A stretch of DNA of 64,000 nucleotides from Thioalkalivibrio sulfidiphilus HL-EbGr7 (GCF_000021985.1 NC_011901.1:2614501-2678500); one strand, 5' to 3'; shown: positions 41,446 through 52,582, counted from the first letter of the stretch. Numbers and translations: made by a program. The notes: a model not told the origin generated them from the sequence alone.

Positions 41446-42918
41446 ATGACCGCCGATACCTCCCTTGCGGGCAAACCCTCGGCACACCGGCGTCGACGCT
41501 GGCGCAAGTGGGTGGCTGTCCTGGTGATTGCTCACCTGGTAGGTTTTGCCTCCTCCATCGACGCGCTCATGTCCACCCGCACGCCCCAGGGCGCGGTGGC
41601 CTGGATCGTCTCCCTCAATGCGGTACCCTACGTGGCCGTGCCCGCCTACTGGGTCTTCGGCCGCGACCGCTTCCAGGGCTACATGATCGCCCGCCGGGAC
41701 GAGGACTCTGCCCTGGCGATGGCCCTTGCCCCGAAGACCGCGGAACTCTGGTCCCACCGGCACCAGCCGGCACAGCCGGACAAGCATCTCTACGGCGTGG
41801 AGACGCTGGCCAAGTGGCCCATCCTGGGCGGCAACGAGGTGCAACTGCTGGTGGACGGCGAGGCCACCTTCGAGAGCATCTTCCGGGGCATCGATGCCGC
41901 CGAACGCTATCTGCTGGTGCAGTTCTACATCGTGCGCGCCGATGCCCTGGGACTTGAATTGCAGCGGCGTCTCATCGAACGGGCCCAGGCGGGTGTGGAG
42001 GTCTATTTCCTCTACGACGAGATCGGCAGCTATCGACTGCCATCCAGTTACCTGCAGGGCCTGGAGGCAGCTGGCGTGCGCGTGCACCGCTTCCATTCCA
42101 CCCGTGGCCGGGGCAACCGCTTCCAGCTCAATTTCCGCAACCACCGCAAGATCGTCGTGGCCGACGGCGTACACGCCTGGGTGGGCGGGCTCAACGTGGG
42201 CGAGGAATACCTGGGCCGCGATCCCCGCATCGGTCCCTGGCGCGACACCCACCTGCACATCCAGGGCCCCGCCGCCCTGGCCCTGCAGTCGGTGTTCATC
42301 GAGGACTGGCACTGGGCGACGGAGGAAATCCCGGACCTGCTCTGGGAGGCGGTCGTGCGCTCCCACCATGGCGATCCCGTGCTGATCCTGCCCTCCGGCC
42401 CGGCGGACCGTTTCGAGACCGCCAGCCTGATGATGCAGCAGGCCATTCACGCCGCCCACCATCGCATCTGGATCGCGAGTCCCTACTTCGTCCCCGATGA
42501 AGGTGTGATCGGCATGCTCAAGCTGGCGGCCCTGAGCGGTGTGGACGTGCGCATCCTCATCCCCGAGCGTCCGGACAACCTACTCACCTATTACGCCGCC
42601 TACGCCTTCGTCGGGCCGCTGCTGGAGGCGGGCGTGCGCATCTACCGCTATCAGGACGGTTTCCTGCACGGCAAGGCCTTCGTGGTGGATGAGGTGGGCG
42701 GCGCGGTGGGCACCGTGAACCTGGACAATCGCTCCTTCCGGCTCAACTTCGAGGTCACCGCCCTGGTCATGGATCCGGACTTCGCCCGGGAGCTGGAGGC
42801 GATGTTCGAGACAGATTACGCCCGCTCGCGGGAGATGCGGCTGGCCGAACTGCACCAACTGCCCCTGTGGCATCGCATCGCCGCACGCGCCGCCTATCTG
42901 TTTGCGCCGGTCTTGTGA
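41446..42918 (+). CDS. cls: Cardiolipin synthase-like phospholipase D protein
   Basis: A 490-residue membrane enzyme. Two N-terminal helices (AVLVIAHLVGFASSIDALMS and AVAWIVSLNAVPYVAVPAYW) precede two HKD half-sites: RNHRKIVVADGVHAWVGGLN and DGFLHGKAFVVDEVGGAVGT. It should join phosphatidylglycerol units into cardiolipin, or act on a related lipid. The first motif is H-x-K-x4-D as required. It is 19 bases downstream of the membrane gene; its presence in the metal island is odd. Confidence 0.88.
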   Translation: MTADTSLAGKPSAHRRRRWRKWVAVLVIAHLVGFASSIDALMSTRTPQGAVAWIVSLNAVPYVAVPAYWVFGRDRFQGYMIARRDEDSALAMALAPKTAELWSHRHQPAQPDKHLYGVETLAKWPILGGNEVQLLVDGEATFESIFRGIDAAERYLLVQFYIVRADALGLELQRRLIERAQAGVEVYFLYDEIGSYRLPSSYLQGLEAAGVRVHRFHSTRGRGNRFQLNFRNHRKIVVADGVHAWVGGLNVGEEYLGRDPRIGPWRDTHLHIQGPAALALQSVFIEDWHWATEEIPDLLWEAVVRSHHGDPVLILPSGPADRFETASLMMQQAIHAAHHRIWIASPYFVPDEGVIGMLKLAALSGVDVRILIPERPDNLLTYYAAYAFVGPLLEAGVRIYRYQDGFLHGKAFVVDEVGGAVGTVNLDNRSFRLNFEVTALVMDPDFARELEAMFETDYARSREMRLAELHQLPLWHRIAARAAYLFAPVL

Positions 42919-43015
42919 ATCATGATCCAGGTCATGATTAGCTGCCTTTCGACTGGCAATGTCCTACCCGCTTGCTAGACTTCTATACTGACCACAGCTT
43001 ATCGGATCGAGTGCC

Positions 43016-43393
43016 TTGTCCATCGACCTTGCCCGCCAGTTACTGAGTCTGCTGATCACCTGCGCCCTGGTGCTGGCGCCGGTGACGGGCGCGCTGGCCC
43101 TCGTCCCTGTTAGCGAGTCCTCCCACTCTGCGGCCCACGCCCACTGCCCGGAAACTGCCCTGGGTCAAAGTGGCGCATCGAGTGATGCCAACAACACCCA
43201 GGCAACAGACAATCAGTCCCAACTGCACTGCTGTGATCTGCCCTGCGGTCAATGCGGGCACTGTCCCGGCTTGAGCCTTCCAAGCCAGCCTCCGGTCGGC
43301 ACCGAGAGCCGTTCCATCAGCTTCACCTCCCTTCCCGGAACTCACGCCGGATACACCCCCGAACGCATTCAGCGTCCACCCAGATCCCTCTGA
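43016..43393 (+). CDS. CopL-like exported metal-binding protein, paralogue
   Basis: A 125-residue protein with an N-terminal signal or anchor (LLITCALVLAPVTGALALVP), a His-rich stretch (SSHSAAHAHCPE) and a Cys/His cluster LHCCDLPCGQCGHCPGLSLP. It shares the layout of the 39915 protein (signal with LILAP/LVLAP, CGxCGHC core). TTG 43016 is the only plausible start. It is probably a periplasmic copper scavenger, by inference from the motif and context. Confidence 0.7.
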   Translation: MSIDLARQLLSLLITCALVLAPVTGALALVPVSESSHSAAHAHCPETALGQSGASSDANNTQATDNQSQLHCCDLPCGQCGHCPGLSLPSQPPVGTESRSISFTSLPGTHAGYTPERIQRPPRSL

Positions 43394-43499
43394 TCCAATC
43401 GGATTCGCACCCGGCAACACCGGGTGATGCATCCACCGAGATCACCGCCCCATGGGTCATCCGTTCGGGGCGCACTCTTACGTGACAGAGGACAACACC

Positions 43500-43631
43500 A
43501 TGATGCACGAACAAGGCACCGGCTGGATGTGGGGCTTCGGCCTCGGACACTCACTGATCTGGATCCTGATCCTCGCGCTGCTCGTCCTGGGACTTGCGGC
43601 CGTGATCAAGTACCTCTTCAGCGACAAGTGA
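43500..43631 (+). CDS. 43-residue membrane peptide
   Basis: MMHEQGTGWMWGFGLGHSLI, then one helix (WILILALLVLGLAAVIKYLF) and SDK. The Met/His/Trp-rich start resembles small proteins of copper islands (often with a SHOCT tail, missing here). Weak ribosome site (GAGGAC) six bases upstream. Confidence 0.6.
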   Translation: MMHEQGTGWMWGFGLGHSLIWILILALLVLGLAAVIKYLFSDK

Positions 43632-43696
43632 ACGCCCTCACGGGTCGACCACCGGGTGGTCGACCCCAAGTCCCGAATCAGGGACAGGAGACGGCC

Positions 43697-44686
43697 ATGA
43701 TTCCCTCCCTACGCATTCTCATCCTGCTCGCATCGCTTGCCTGGCCACTCGCCGCCATGGGGGGCCCCACCGTCTACATTCCGCTGGGCGCTGGCAACCT
43801 GGTGATCGCCGTGGATGCGGCCACGCATCGGATCACGGCGCGCTACGAGGGCGTCGAGAATCCTCACGGGCTCGTGGTGACACCGGACGGCGAATACCTG
43901 ATCGCCGGAAGCCTTGCGGAGACAGCGGCGCCTCCGGGCACCGCCCACGAAACGCCCACGAGCCGCCTGTACCTGATTCACCCGGCACACGGACACGTGA
44001 TGCTTACCATAGCCGTGGCCGGCTGGACCCATCACCAGGCCATCACCCCGGACGGGCGTTACGTGATCTCCACCCACACGACCCGAGGCGATATCAGCGT
44101 GCTCGACCTGACGAACAACACGATCATCCAGCGCATCGCCACCGGCCCGGCGCCCAATTACGCACTGATCACACGGGAAGGCGATCGCGCCTATGTCAGC
44201 AACAGCGGCAACAACACGATCACCGAGATCGATCTGGCGACCTGGAAGCCTTTGCGCACACTGGAGGCCGGCCCGTCCCCGGAACACATGGTCTTCGCAT
44301 CCGACCAACGCACCCTCTACGTGAGCAACCCGCGGGCCGGCACGGTATCGGCGGTATCACTGGACAACGGGCAGGTGACCACGACCTACGAGATCGGTGC
44401 CAACGTGCACGGTCTGGACATGGGCGATGACGGCAGGACGCTGTTCATCAGCAGCCAGAAGGCCGAGACCCTGACGGCCCTGGACACCGGCAGCGGGAAG
44501 ATGCGCTCGGTGCCGCTCGCGCCCGCGCCCTATCACCTCAATGCCATCCCCGGCACCGGTTTCGTGTATGTGTCCAGCCGTCAGGATCCCGTGATCTGGG
44601 TGATCGACCAGCAATCCCTCGAGGTCACCGCGACCATCGCACTGCCGGCGGGTGAAGGCCACCAGATGGCCGTGGTGCCCCGCTGA
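43697..44686 (+). CDS. Exported YncE-like beta-propeller protein
   Basis: A 329-residue periplasmic seven-bladed propeller. The signal peptide (ILILLASLAWPLAAMGG) is followed by repeated YVTN-type blades: NPHGLVVTPDGEYLIAGSLA, HHQAITPDGRYVISTHTTRG, ALITREGDRAYVSNSGNNTI, HMVFASDQRTLYVSNPRAGT and VHGLDMGDDGRTLFISSQKA. ACAGGAG precedes ATG 43697. Such proteins serve as scaffolds or accompany cytochromes; its role beside CopA is unknown. Confidence 0.85.
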   Translation: MIPSLRILILLASLAWPLAAMGGPTVYIPLGAGNLVIAVDAATHRITARYEGVENPHGLVVTPDGEYLIAGSLAETAAPPGTAHETPTSRLYLIHPAHGHVMLTIAVAGWTHHQAITPDGRYVISTHTTRGDISVLDLTNNTIIQRIATGPAPNYALITREGDRAYVSNSGNNTITEIDLATWKPLRTLEAGPSPEHMVFASDQRTLYVSNPRAGTVSAVSLDNGQVTTTYEIGANVHGLDMGDDGRTLFISSQKAETLTALDTGSGKMRSVPLAPAPYHLNAIPGTGFVYVSSRQDPVIWVIDQQSLEVTATIALPAGEGHQMAVVPR

Positions 44687-44726
44687 CCAGGCCACCGCCG
44701 CCCTGACGGGCGAGGAGCAAGGCTGA

Positions 44727-47264
44727 ATGAACAGAATCGATCTGGACACCCGCAAAGTCCGCTCCGATTCCGGAGAATCGAACAGGCCGCACCAGAGGAC
44801 CTCGCTCAGCGTGCCGGGTATGGGTTCCGACCATTGCGCAGGGATCGTCTCCGCTTCATTGCGACGGCTGCCGGGCGTGAGCGAGGTACACAGCAACATC
44901 GCAAACCACCATGTGGAGATAGACTTCGATCCGACACTCGTCGACCACGACGCGCTTCGCAAGGCGGTGGAGCGAGCCGGTTACGAAGTGGCCACGGACC
45001 CCGATTCCGGCAAGGCGGCATCTTCCGGCACCGAAGTGCGGCTGATCGTGCCCGGCATGGGCTCCGACCACTGCGCGGGTCTGGTCAAGGACTCCCTTCG
45101 ACGCCTCCCCGGCGTAGGTGAGATCCGCACCAACATCTCAAGTCACCAGGTCATCGTGAGGCTGACAGACGACGGTCCCGCGCCGGAGGCACTGCGGGCG
45201 GCCGTGGAGCGGGCCGGCTACGAGGTGGCCTCGGTCTCCACCGACGCACCCAGCGAAGAGGCGGACGTGGAGTCGGCCTACCTGACCCGCGCCTGGCGGC
45301 GCTTCGTGATCGCGGCGGTGCCCGCCACGCTGATCATGGTGCTGATGATGGTGCACATGTTCGTCGCCCCCATACCCGGATATCTCGCCGTGATCGCGGC
45401 ACTGGCCTTCCCGGTGGTGTTTCTCCACGGCGGCTGGGCCACTCATGTCTCCGCCTGGCGCTCGCTGACCAACCGCACCGCGAACATGGACGTGCTCATC
45501 TCCATGGGCAGCCTGCCGCCCTATCTCATCGGCCTGGTGGGCTTTGTCTACCCCATGACCTCGTTCATCGAGATGGCCGCCACCATCATGACTTTCCACC
45601 TGCTGGGGCGCTACCTGGAGAACCGCGCCAAGGGCCGCGCCTCCCAGGCGATCCGCAAGCTGCTCACCCTGGGGGCGAAGACAGCACGTGTCGAGCGCGA
45701 CGGCGAGGAGGTGGAAGTCCCGGTCAAGGCACTGGCCATCGGCGACGTGATGATCGTGCGTCCGGGCGAGAAGATCCCCACCGACGGTGAAGTGGTGGAA
45801 GGCGACAGCCACGTGGACGAGTCCATCGCCACCGGGGAGTCCATACCGGTGGAGAAGTCCCCCGGCGCCCCGGTACTGGGGGCGACCATCAACAAGGAGG
45901 GCCGACTCAAGGTGCGCGCAACCCGGGTGGGCGCGGACACCTTCCTCTCCCAGGTCATCAAGCTGGTGGAGCAGGCCCAGTCCTCGAAAGTGCCCATCCA
46001 GGAGTTTGCCGACCGGGTGACGGCCCGCTTCGTCCCGGCGGTACTCGTGATCTCACTGGCGAGTCTGTTTGCCTGGCTGTTCCTGCCCGAAACCCTGCGT
46101 CCGATCCTCGACTGGGGCGCGGGCTTCCTGCCCTGGGTGGACCCGGGACGGGGACCGGTGATCCTGGCCCTGCTCGCCGCCATCGCCGTGCTGGTGATCG
46201 CCTGTCCCTGCGCCCTGGGGCTCGCCACGCCCACGGCGCTGATGGTGGGTTCGGGGCTCGGCGCCGAACGCGGCGTGCTGATCCGCTCCGGCGAGGCCAT
46301 CCAGACGCTGAAGGACATCCGCATGGTGGTGCTGGACAAGACCGGCACCATCACCCGGGGCGAGCCGGAACTCACCGACGTGGTGGCCGCCGACAGGGAT
46401 GAACAGGCGGTGCTGCGGCTCGCGGCTGCCGTGGAGAACGCCTCCGAACATCCCCTCGCCCGGGCCGTTGTGGATGGCGCGAAAGGCCGCGGCGTGGAGA
46501 TCGCGCCCGTGGAGAGCTTCAGATCCGTCACCGCCCGGGGCGTGGAAGGCACCGTCGAGGGTGCGCGTATCCTGATCGGCAACCGGCGCCTGCTGGAGGA
46601 ATCCGGCGTCCGGGGCCTGGAGACACTGGACACGGCGCTCGACCGACTGGAATCCAGGGGCCGCACCGCGGTGCTGGTGGCCCGGGACGGCCATGCCGTC
46701 GGCATCGTCGCCGTGGCCGATGCGTTGAAGCCCGAGTCGAAGCGCGCCATCGAGGCCATGCACGCCCTCGGTCTCAAGGTGGCCATGGTCACCGGCGACA
46801 ACGAGCGGGCGGCGCGCGCCGTGGCCGAGGAGGTGGGCATCGACGAGGTGCTCGCGGGCGTCCTGCCCGAGGGCAAGGTGGACGAGATCCGCAAGCTTCA
46901 GGCGCGCTTCGGTCCCCATGTGGCGATGGTGGGCGACGGCATCAATGACGCCCCGGCATTGAAGCAGGCCAACGTGGGCATCGCCATCGGCGCCGGTGCC
47001 GACGTGGCCATCGAGGCCGCCGATGTCACCCTGGTGTCCGGCGAACTCACCAAGGTGGTTGAGGCGATCCTGCTCTCGCGTCTGACCTTCCGCAAGATCG
47101 TGCAGAACCTGTTCTGGGCCTGGTTCTACAACGGCGCCGCGATCCCCATCGCCGCCGTCGGCCTGCTGCACCCCATGATCGGCGTGATTGCCATGACCGC
47201 CAGTTCGCTTTCGGTGATCGGCAACTCGATGCTGCTCAAGCGCGCAAGACTGTCGACAGGGTGA
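44727..47264 (+). CDS. copA: Copper-type P1B ATPase with non-canonical metal-binding domains
   Basis: An 845-residue inner-membrane P-type ATPase that should export Cu(I) or Ag(I). Two N-terminal HMA-like domains (residues 24-95 and 103-170) carry [11 protein letters not shown] in place of GMTCxxC, so the first cysteine is Ser. Then come paired helices, the A-domain TGES ([12 protein letters not shown]), the transport motif CPCALG, phosphorylation loop [12 protein letters not shown] ([12 protein letters not shown]), GDGINDAP, and the end helices [12 protein letters not shown] and [12 protein letters not shown] (YN and MxxSS, the Cu(I) signature). ATG 44727 precedes the first domain. The next gene overlaps its stop. 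Confidence 0.93.
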   Translation: MNRIDLDTRKVRSDSGESNRPHQRTSLSVPGMGSDHCAGIVSASLRRLPGVSEVHSNIANHHVEIDFDPTLVDHDALRKAVERAGYEVATDPDSGKAASSGTEVRLIVPGMGSDHCAGLVKDSLRRLPGVGEIRTNISSHQVIVRLTDDGPAPEALRAAVERAGYEVASVSTDAPSEEADVESAYLTRAWRRFVIAAVPATLIMVLMMVHMFVAPIPGYLAVIAALAFPVVFLHGGWATHVSAWRSLTNRTANMDVLISMGSLPPYLIGLVGFVYPMTSFIEMAATIMTFHLLGRYLENRAKGRASQAIRKLLTLGAKTARVERDGEEVEVPVKALAIGDVMIVRPGEKIPTDGEVVEGDSHVDESIATGESIPVEKSPGAPVLGATINKEGRLKVRATRVGADTFLSQVIKLVEQAQSSKVPIQEFADRVTARFVPAVLVISLASLFAWLFLPETLRPILDWGAGFLPWVDPGRGPVILALLAAIAVLVIACPCALGLATPTALMVGSGLGAERGVLIRSGEAIQTLKDIRMVVLDKTGTITRGEPELTDVVAADRDEQAVLRLAAAVENASEHPLARAVVDGAKGRGVEIAPVESFRSVTARGVEGTVEGARILIGNRRLLEESGVRGLETLDTALDRLESRGRTAVLVARDGHAVGIVAVADALKPESKRAIEAMHALGLKVAMVTGDNERAARAVAEEVGIDEVLAGVLPEGKVDEIRKLQARFGPHVAMVGDGINDAPALKQANVGIAIGAGADVAIEAADVTLVSGELTKVVEAILLSRLTFRKIVQNLFWAWFYNGAAIPIAAVGLLHPMIGVIAMTASSLSVIGNSMLLKRARLSTG

Positions 47265-47533
47265 TTCCCATGCCTTCGATACGCACCGTCAACAAAGTCG
47301 TCTGTCTTGTGCTGATGCCCGGTACCGCCGCGCTGGTGGTGTGGTGGTGGGGCTGGTCGCTCTGGACCCTGCTCCTGGTCGCCGTGATGCTCTCCTGCCC
47401 GGTGGTGCTGTCGTATCTGTGGTACGTGTCGCATCGTTCTGAAGCCGCCTTACGCGCGGCCACAACCTCCCTGCGCGATGAGAGAAGCACGGGCCGGAGC
47501 GATGTTTTCAGACAATCGAGGAGGACACCATGA
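47261..47533 (+). CDS. Small membrane protein coupled to copA
   Basis: A 90-residue protein with two helices ([19 protein letters not shown] and [20 protein letters not shown]) and a basic tail. GTG 47261 overlaps the copA stop (GTGA), and its own TGA overlaps the next ATG (ATGA), so it is translated within the operon. ATG 47270 is the alternative. No family recognised. Confidence 0.7.
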   Translation: MIPMPSIRTVNKVVCLVLMPGTAALVVWWWGWSLWTLLLVAVMLSCPVVLSYLWYVSHRSEAALRAATTSLRDERSTGRSDVFRQSRRTP

Positions 47534-48006
47534 ATATTCGGCATATCTTCTCCAGCATGATCGCCGTGTCACTTTGGGTGGCGCTGCTGGGCTTCCATAC
47601 GGCCACAGCTGATCCCGGATACCGACAGGTGGCGAACGGTACTGTCGTGTACCTGGGGGTGCTGCCGGCGGCAATGGTTCGAGGCCATCACGAGGATCAC
47701 CCCGAGGCGGTGATGCACAACGGCATCCCGCGCGGTCGACACGTCTTTCACGTAATGGCGGCCGTGTTCGACGCCGAAAGCGGTGACCAGATCAAGGATG
47801 CGCAGGTGGAGGCGCGTGTTGCGGCCCTGGGTCTGGCCGGCGTAAGCCGACCGCTCGAGTCCATGCGCATCGACGACACCATCACCTATGGCAACTACTT
47901 CACCCTGCGCGGCGAAGGTCCTTACGACATCCAGATCACGATCGCACGACCCGGTGCAGACACGCCGGCAATCGTGCGATTCACCTATGTTCATCCACCG
48001 AGATGA
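47530..48006 (+). CDS. Exported protein of the copper operon
   Basis: A 158-residue periplasmic protein. The signal peptide (IAVSLWVALLGFHTATA) ends near residue 27. The mature part has a His-rich loop (MVRGHHEDHPEAVMHNGIPR), HVFHVMAAVFDAESGDQIKD, ARVAALGLAG and a beta-rich end, resembling immunoglobulin-like YtkA/FixH-type domains. It probably binds metal in the periplasm; this is inferred. ATG 47530 overlaps the previous stop. Confidence 0.7.
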   Translation: MNIRHIFSSMIAVSLWVALLGFHTATADPGYRQVANGTVVYLGVLPAAMVRGHHEDHPEAVMHNGIPRGRHVFHVMAAVFDAESGDQIKDAQVEARVAALGLAGVSRPLESMRIDDTITYGNYFTLRGEGPYDIQITIARPGADTPAIVRFTYVHPPR

Positions 48007-48074
48007 GCCCCGGATCACCGGCGGCACCGCCGCCAGTGTTCCTTGACATTGACGACACAAGAGGAGATCTCCAC

Positions 48075-48794
<720 letters not shown>

Positions 48795-48919
48795 CGGCTG
48801 GGGGGAGAGGGAGGCGTGATGCATCAGGGGAAAGGTGTGAAGCAACTCATGCGGCCTGCCACGCGCGACAACATGTCAGGCTTTTTGCTTCGCACGCTTC
48901 CATACACGCTTCTCTCTTC

Positions 48920-50113
48920 TCACCCCTCACTCCTGACACCCAATCCCCTGCCCCGCAACCACAGCACTGCCAGCAAAACGATCAGCACGAAGGGCATCAT
49001 GGCCAGGTTGAGTATCGCCCAGCCCACTTGGTGAATGAGCACGCCGGACAGGAGCGAGGCGCAGGCCACCACGGCGAAGATGGCCAGGTCATTGGCCCCC
49101 TGGGTCTTGCCCCGCTCGGCGGGGGTGTGTGTGAGCGTCAGCAGGTGACTGCCACCCACGAACAGGAAATTCCAGCCCACCCCCAGCAGGAACAGCGCGA
49201 CCCAGAAGTGGGCCATGCTCACGCCGCCCGAGGCCGTCAGTCCGGCAGCGAACAGCAGTACCGTGCCGGCGGTGATGATGTTGAGCACCCCGTAGCGGGC
49301 GATCAGGTGCCCGGTGACGAAGGACGGTGCGAACATGCCCAACACGTGCCACTGCATGACGAAGGCCGCCTGGTTGAGACTGAAGCCCTCGGCGCGCATG
49401 GCCAGCGGCGTGGCGGTCATCACCAGGGCCATGATGCCGTAGCCCAGTGCGCCGGAGATCAGCGCCACCACGAAGGCGGGCTGGCGGGCGATCGCGGCCA
49501 TGGGACGACGTTGTGCGTCACCGTCCGGCTCGTGGGCAGGGGGCACGCGCAGGTAGAGGAGCAACAGGAAGGCCAGCAGGGACATGCCGGCCACCACCGC
49601 GTAGGGTCCGGCATTGGGCAGGCCCGGCATCAGGTCGACGGCGCGGCTGGCATTGAGCGGCCCGAGGATCGCGGCCACCACGCCACCGGCCAGCACCAGG
49701 GAGATGGCCTTGCTGCGCCACACGGGCCGCGCCACGTCGGCGGCGGCGAAGCGGTAGTACATGGAGAAGGCCTGGTAGCAGCCGAACAGGAGGCTCGCGG
49801 CGCAGAACATCCAGAAGGAACCGATGCCGATGGACCAGACGCTGAGCAGGCCGCCCAGGCCACCGAGGGTCGTGCCGGTCAGGAAACCCGCCCGGCGACC
49901 CACGCGCTGCATGTACAGGGAGGCCGGCAGGGTGGTGAGCAGGGTGCCGAGCATCATCGCGGAGACCGGCAGGGTCGCCAGCGCCGGATCGGGGCTCAGG
50001 TGCAGACCCACCAGGCCACTCAGGGTCATGACCGTGATGGCCGTGATGCTGTAGAAGGCCTGGCTGGTGGCCAGCACGCCGATATTGAGCCGCTCCCGCG
50101 TTACCGTCTCCAT
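48920..50113 (-). CDS. Major facilitator superfamily transporter
   Basis: A 397-residue inner-membrane transporter with about 12 helices. The MFS loop motif appears as YMQRVGRRAGFLTGTTLGGL after helix 2, and RVPPAHEPDGDAQRRPM forms the central loop. The substrate is unknown; relatives in this style are often annotated as drug or sugar-like exporters. ATG 50113 has GGAGGGG upstream; the longer open frame to 50221 lacks a ribosome site. It faces the copper island. Confidence 0.87.
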   Translation of the reverse strand: METVTRERLNIGVLATSQAFYSITAITVMTLSGLVGLHLSPDPALATLPVSAMMLGTLLTTLPASLYMQRVGRRAGFLTGTTLGGLGGLLSVWSIGIGSFWMFCAASLLFGCYQAFSMYYRFAAADVARPVWRSKAISLVLAGGVVAAILGPLNASRAVDLMPGLPNAGPYAVVAGMSLLAFLLLLYLRVPPAHEPDGDAQRRPMAAIARQPAFVVALISGALGYGIMALVMTATPLAMRAEGFSLNQAAFVMQWHVLGMFAPSFVTGHLIARYGVLNIITAGTVLLFAAGLTASGGVSMAHFWVALFLLGVGWNFLFVGGSHLLTLTHTPAERGKTQGANDLAIFAVVACASLLSGVLIHQVGWAILNLAMMPFVLIVLLAVLWLRGRGLGVRSEG

Positions 50114-50236
50114 CCTGATCCCCTCCCCCGGATAAGCCGCCCACCCTAGCGGATGCCACCCCGGGCATACAAGTGACCCGGCCCGGACCAGTATCCCCAT
50201 TTTCCCTGAGGCATATCCCAAACAGGCTGTTTCACC

Positions 50237-50716
50237 ATGACCGCCGGACTACTAGCCTCAGCAATCATGATGGAAATGGATGCCAACACCCTGCCCGTCT
50301 CGCCCCCCTCGTCTCCGGCCCATCCCGGTGGCGTCAAACCCCCATCCAGCGGCACGCTGGTCCTGCATCGCGGGGCCGACGGACAGCTGCACCTGGAGCC
50401 CCGGGAGGCATCCGACCACGGTGTGCTGGGCCTGCGCCCGGTGGAACACCTGGCCGTGGCCCTGGGCGGCTGCCTGTCGGAATTCGCCGGCCGCTTCCTG
50501 GAACGCCGCAAGCTCCCCCCCACCCTGCGCATCGAGATGCACTGGGGCGTGAGCGTGCAGCAGTGCTGCATCGACGCCCTGCGGGTACGCCTGCACGTGG
50601 ATGCGCAGCTGGACGAGATGGGCCGCCAGACCCTCTACCGCATGCTCGACCAGTGCCCGGTGCACAAGGCCCTGCATGGGAATGTGGAGGTGACGCTGGA
50701 AGTGGTTGAAAAGTGA
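50237..50716 (+). CDS. OsmC-family protein
   Basis: A 159-residue OsmC/Ohr-like protein. The two conserved cysteines are in VALGGCLSEFAGRFLE and LDQCPVHKALHGNVEV, spaced as in peroxide-reducing members. The N-terminal 30 residues are poorly conserved, so the start could be ATG 50267 or 50276. The last codon and stop (AAG TGA) lie inside a heptamer hairpin shared with the convergent arsB. Confidence 0.82.
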   Translation: MTAGLLASAIMMEMDANTLPVSPPSSPAHPGGVKPPSSGTLVLHRGADGQLHLEPREASDHGVLGLRPVEHLAVALGGCLSEFAGRFLERRKLPPTLRIEMHWGVSVQQCCIDALRVRLHVDAQLDEMGRQTLYRMLDQCPVHKALHGNVEVTLEVVEK

Positions 50717-50778
50717 GAAGGGTGAATTGGGAAGTAGGATTTTCACTTCGCACTTCCCAATTCACACCTCTCACTTCA
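50711..50778. repeat. Heptamer inverted-array element, GAATTGGGAAGT family
   Basis: AAGTGAGAAGGGTGAATTGG and on to GAAGTAGG (left), TTTCACTTCGCACTTCCCAA and on to TTCACACCTCTCACTT (right). The left end includes the osmC stop and the right end the arsB stop, both written AAGTGA. Confidence 0.9.
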
Positions 50779-52060
50779 AAGAGATCCACCCCGCCAGGGC
50801 CAGCAGCGTCACCAGCAGCACCGGCGGCGTGATCAGCAGCCCGATGCGCATGTACTGACCCCAGGTGATGGTGATCCCCTTGCGGGCCAGCACGTGCAGC
50901 CAGAGCAGCGTGGCGAGGCTTCCGATGGGGGTGATCTTGGGGCCGAGATTCGAGCCGATCACGTTGGCATAGATCATCGCCTCCTTCACAAGCCCCGCGG
51001 CCCCGGACTCGTCGATGGCGAGCGCCACCACCATCACCGCCGGCAGGTTGTTCATCACCGAGGACAGGAACGCCGCCAGGAAACCGGTGCCCAGGGCCGC
51101 CAGCGTGACCCCCTGTCCGGCGAACCAGTCCAGCAGCCCCGCCAGCTCCGCGGTCAGCCCCGCATTGCGCAGGCCGTAGACCACCAGGTACATGCCCACC
51201 GAGAAGATCAGGATCTGCCAGGGTGCGTTGCCCAGCACCCGGCGAATGGCGATGACCCGCCCCCGGGCCGCCACGCCCAGCAGCAGGGCCGCGCCCAGAC
51301 CCACCACGAAGGACACCGGCACCCCCATGGGTTCCAGCACCACGAAGCCGGCCAGGAGCAGGCCCAGCACCCACCAGCCGGCGCGGAACACGGCGGCGTC
51401 CCGGATCACCTCGTGGGGTGCGCGCAGCTGCGAGGGGTCATAGCGGGCGGGGATGCGGCGGCGGAACAGCAGCACCAGCACGGCCAGTGAGGCCAGCACC
51501 GAGACGATATTCACGACCACCATGACCCGGGCGTATTCCAGAAAACCGATGCCGAAGAAGTCCGCCGAGACGATGTTCACCAGGTTGGAGATCACCAGGG
51601 GCAGGCTCGCGGTGTCGGCGATGAAGCCCGCCGCGATGACGAAGGCCAGCATGGCCCCGGCGCCGAAGCCCAGGGCACGCAGGATCTCCAGCACGATGGG
51701 GGTGAGCATGAGCGCCGCGCCGTCGTTGGAGAACATGGCCGAGACCGCCGCCCCCAGCAGCACGATGAACACGTACAGGCGCAGACCGCTGCCCGCCCCC
51801 CAACAGGTCACGTGTAGCGCCGCCCACTCGAAGAAGCCCGCCTCGTCCAGCAGCAGGGAGATGATGATGATGAACACCAGGGTGAGGGTGGCGTTCCAGA
51901 CGATGTCCACCACCACCGGCACGTCGGCGAGACCCACCACGCCGGTGGCCAGCGCCACCAGGGCGCCAGCCACGGCGCTCCAGCCGATGCCAAGCCCCCG
52001 GGGCTGCCAGATGACCAGCACGAGGGTGACGACAAAGATGGCCAGCGCGGTCAGCAGCAT
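50771..52060 (-). CDS. arsB: Arsenite efflux permease ArsB
   Basis: A 429-residue inner-membrane permease that expels arsenite (or antimonite). Family marks: [59 protein letters not shown], and [20 protein letters not shown] then WLHVLARKG. No arsA, arsR or arsC is beside it. ATG 52060 is used; a CBS-domain gene ends 36 bases upstream on the same strand. Confidence 0.93.
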   Translation of the reverse strand: MLLTALAIFVVTLVLVIWQPRGLGIGWSAVAGALVALATGVVGLADVPVVVDIVWNATLTLVFIIIISLLLDEAGFFEWAALHVTCWGAGSGLRLYVFIVLLGAAVSAMFSNDGAALMLTPIVLEILRALGFGAGAMLAFVIAAGFIADTASLPLVISNLVNIVSADFFGIGFLEYARVMVVVNIVSVLASLAVLVLLFRRRIPARYDPSQLRAPHEVIRDAAVFRAGWWVLGLLLAGFVVLEPMGVPVSFVVGLGAALLLGVAARGRVIAIRRVLGNAPWQILIFSVGMYLVVYGLRNAGLTAELAGLLDWFAGQGVTLAALGTGFLAAFLSSVMNNLPAVMVVALAIDESGAAGLVKEAMIYANVIGSNLGPKITPIGSLATLLWLHVLARKGITITWGQYMRIGLLITPPVLLVTLLALAGWISLK

Positions 52061-52096
52061 GAACGGACAGCGCGCAGTTCGGACCGGGACATGGGC

Positions 52097-52582
52097 TCAG
52101 TCGGTCTTCTTGAGGGGATTGCAGCAGTCGGGATGGGCGTGCAGACAGCGCAGCAGGTCCATGCGCGAGATCATGCCCACCAGACGCCCCGCCTCCAGCA
52201 CCGGCAGGGACTTCACCCCGTGGGCGATCAGCAGGCGCGCCGCCACCACCATGTCATCCTCCGGCGCCACGCACACGGTGTCGCGGCTCATGACCTGGGC
52301 GGCGGTCGCGCCCTCGGCGGGATCCGGGGCATCCCGGTGGGCCGCGCTGAACACGGACCGGTAGAAGGATTCGCGCCACAGGGAGGAGTGCGGTTCCAGG
52401 CGCTCGTCGGCCAGGCGATGGATCAGGTCACCGCTGGTCACCATGCCGAGCAGCGCGCCCGAGGCATCCACCACCGGCACGCCATTGACGCCCTGGCTCA
52501 CCAGTAGGGCGATCACCTGCGCCACCGGGGTTTCCGGGGCGACGGTGATCGGCTCGGGGGTCATCAGGTCGCGGACATTCAT
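52097..52582 (-). CDS. Tandem CBS-domain protein
   Basis: A 161-residue cytoplasmic protein made of two CBS domains: VRDLMTPEPITVAPETPVAQ with GVNGVPVVDASGALLGMVTS, and QVMSRDTVCVAPEDDMVVAA with GVKSLPVLEAGRLVGMISRM. CBS pairs bind adenosine nucleotides. The tail HPDCCNPLKKTD holds a Cys pair. It is 36 bases upstream of arsB and may be cotranscribed. Confidence 0.88.
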   Translation of the reverse strand: MNVRDLMTPEPITVAPETPVAQVIALLVSQGVNGVPVVDASGALLGMVTSGDLIHRLADERLEPHSSLWRESFYRSVFSAAHRDAPDPAEGATAAQVMSRDTVCVAPEDDMVVAARLLIAHGVKSLPVLEAGRLVGMISRMDLLRCLHAHPDCCNPLKKTD

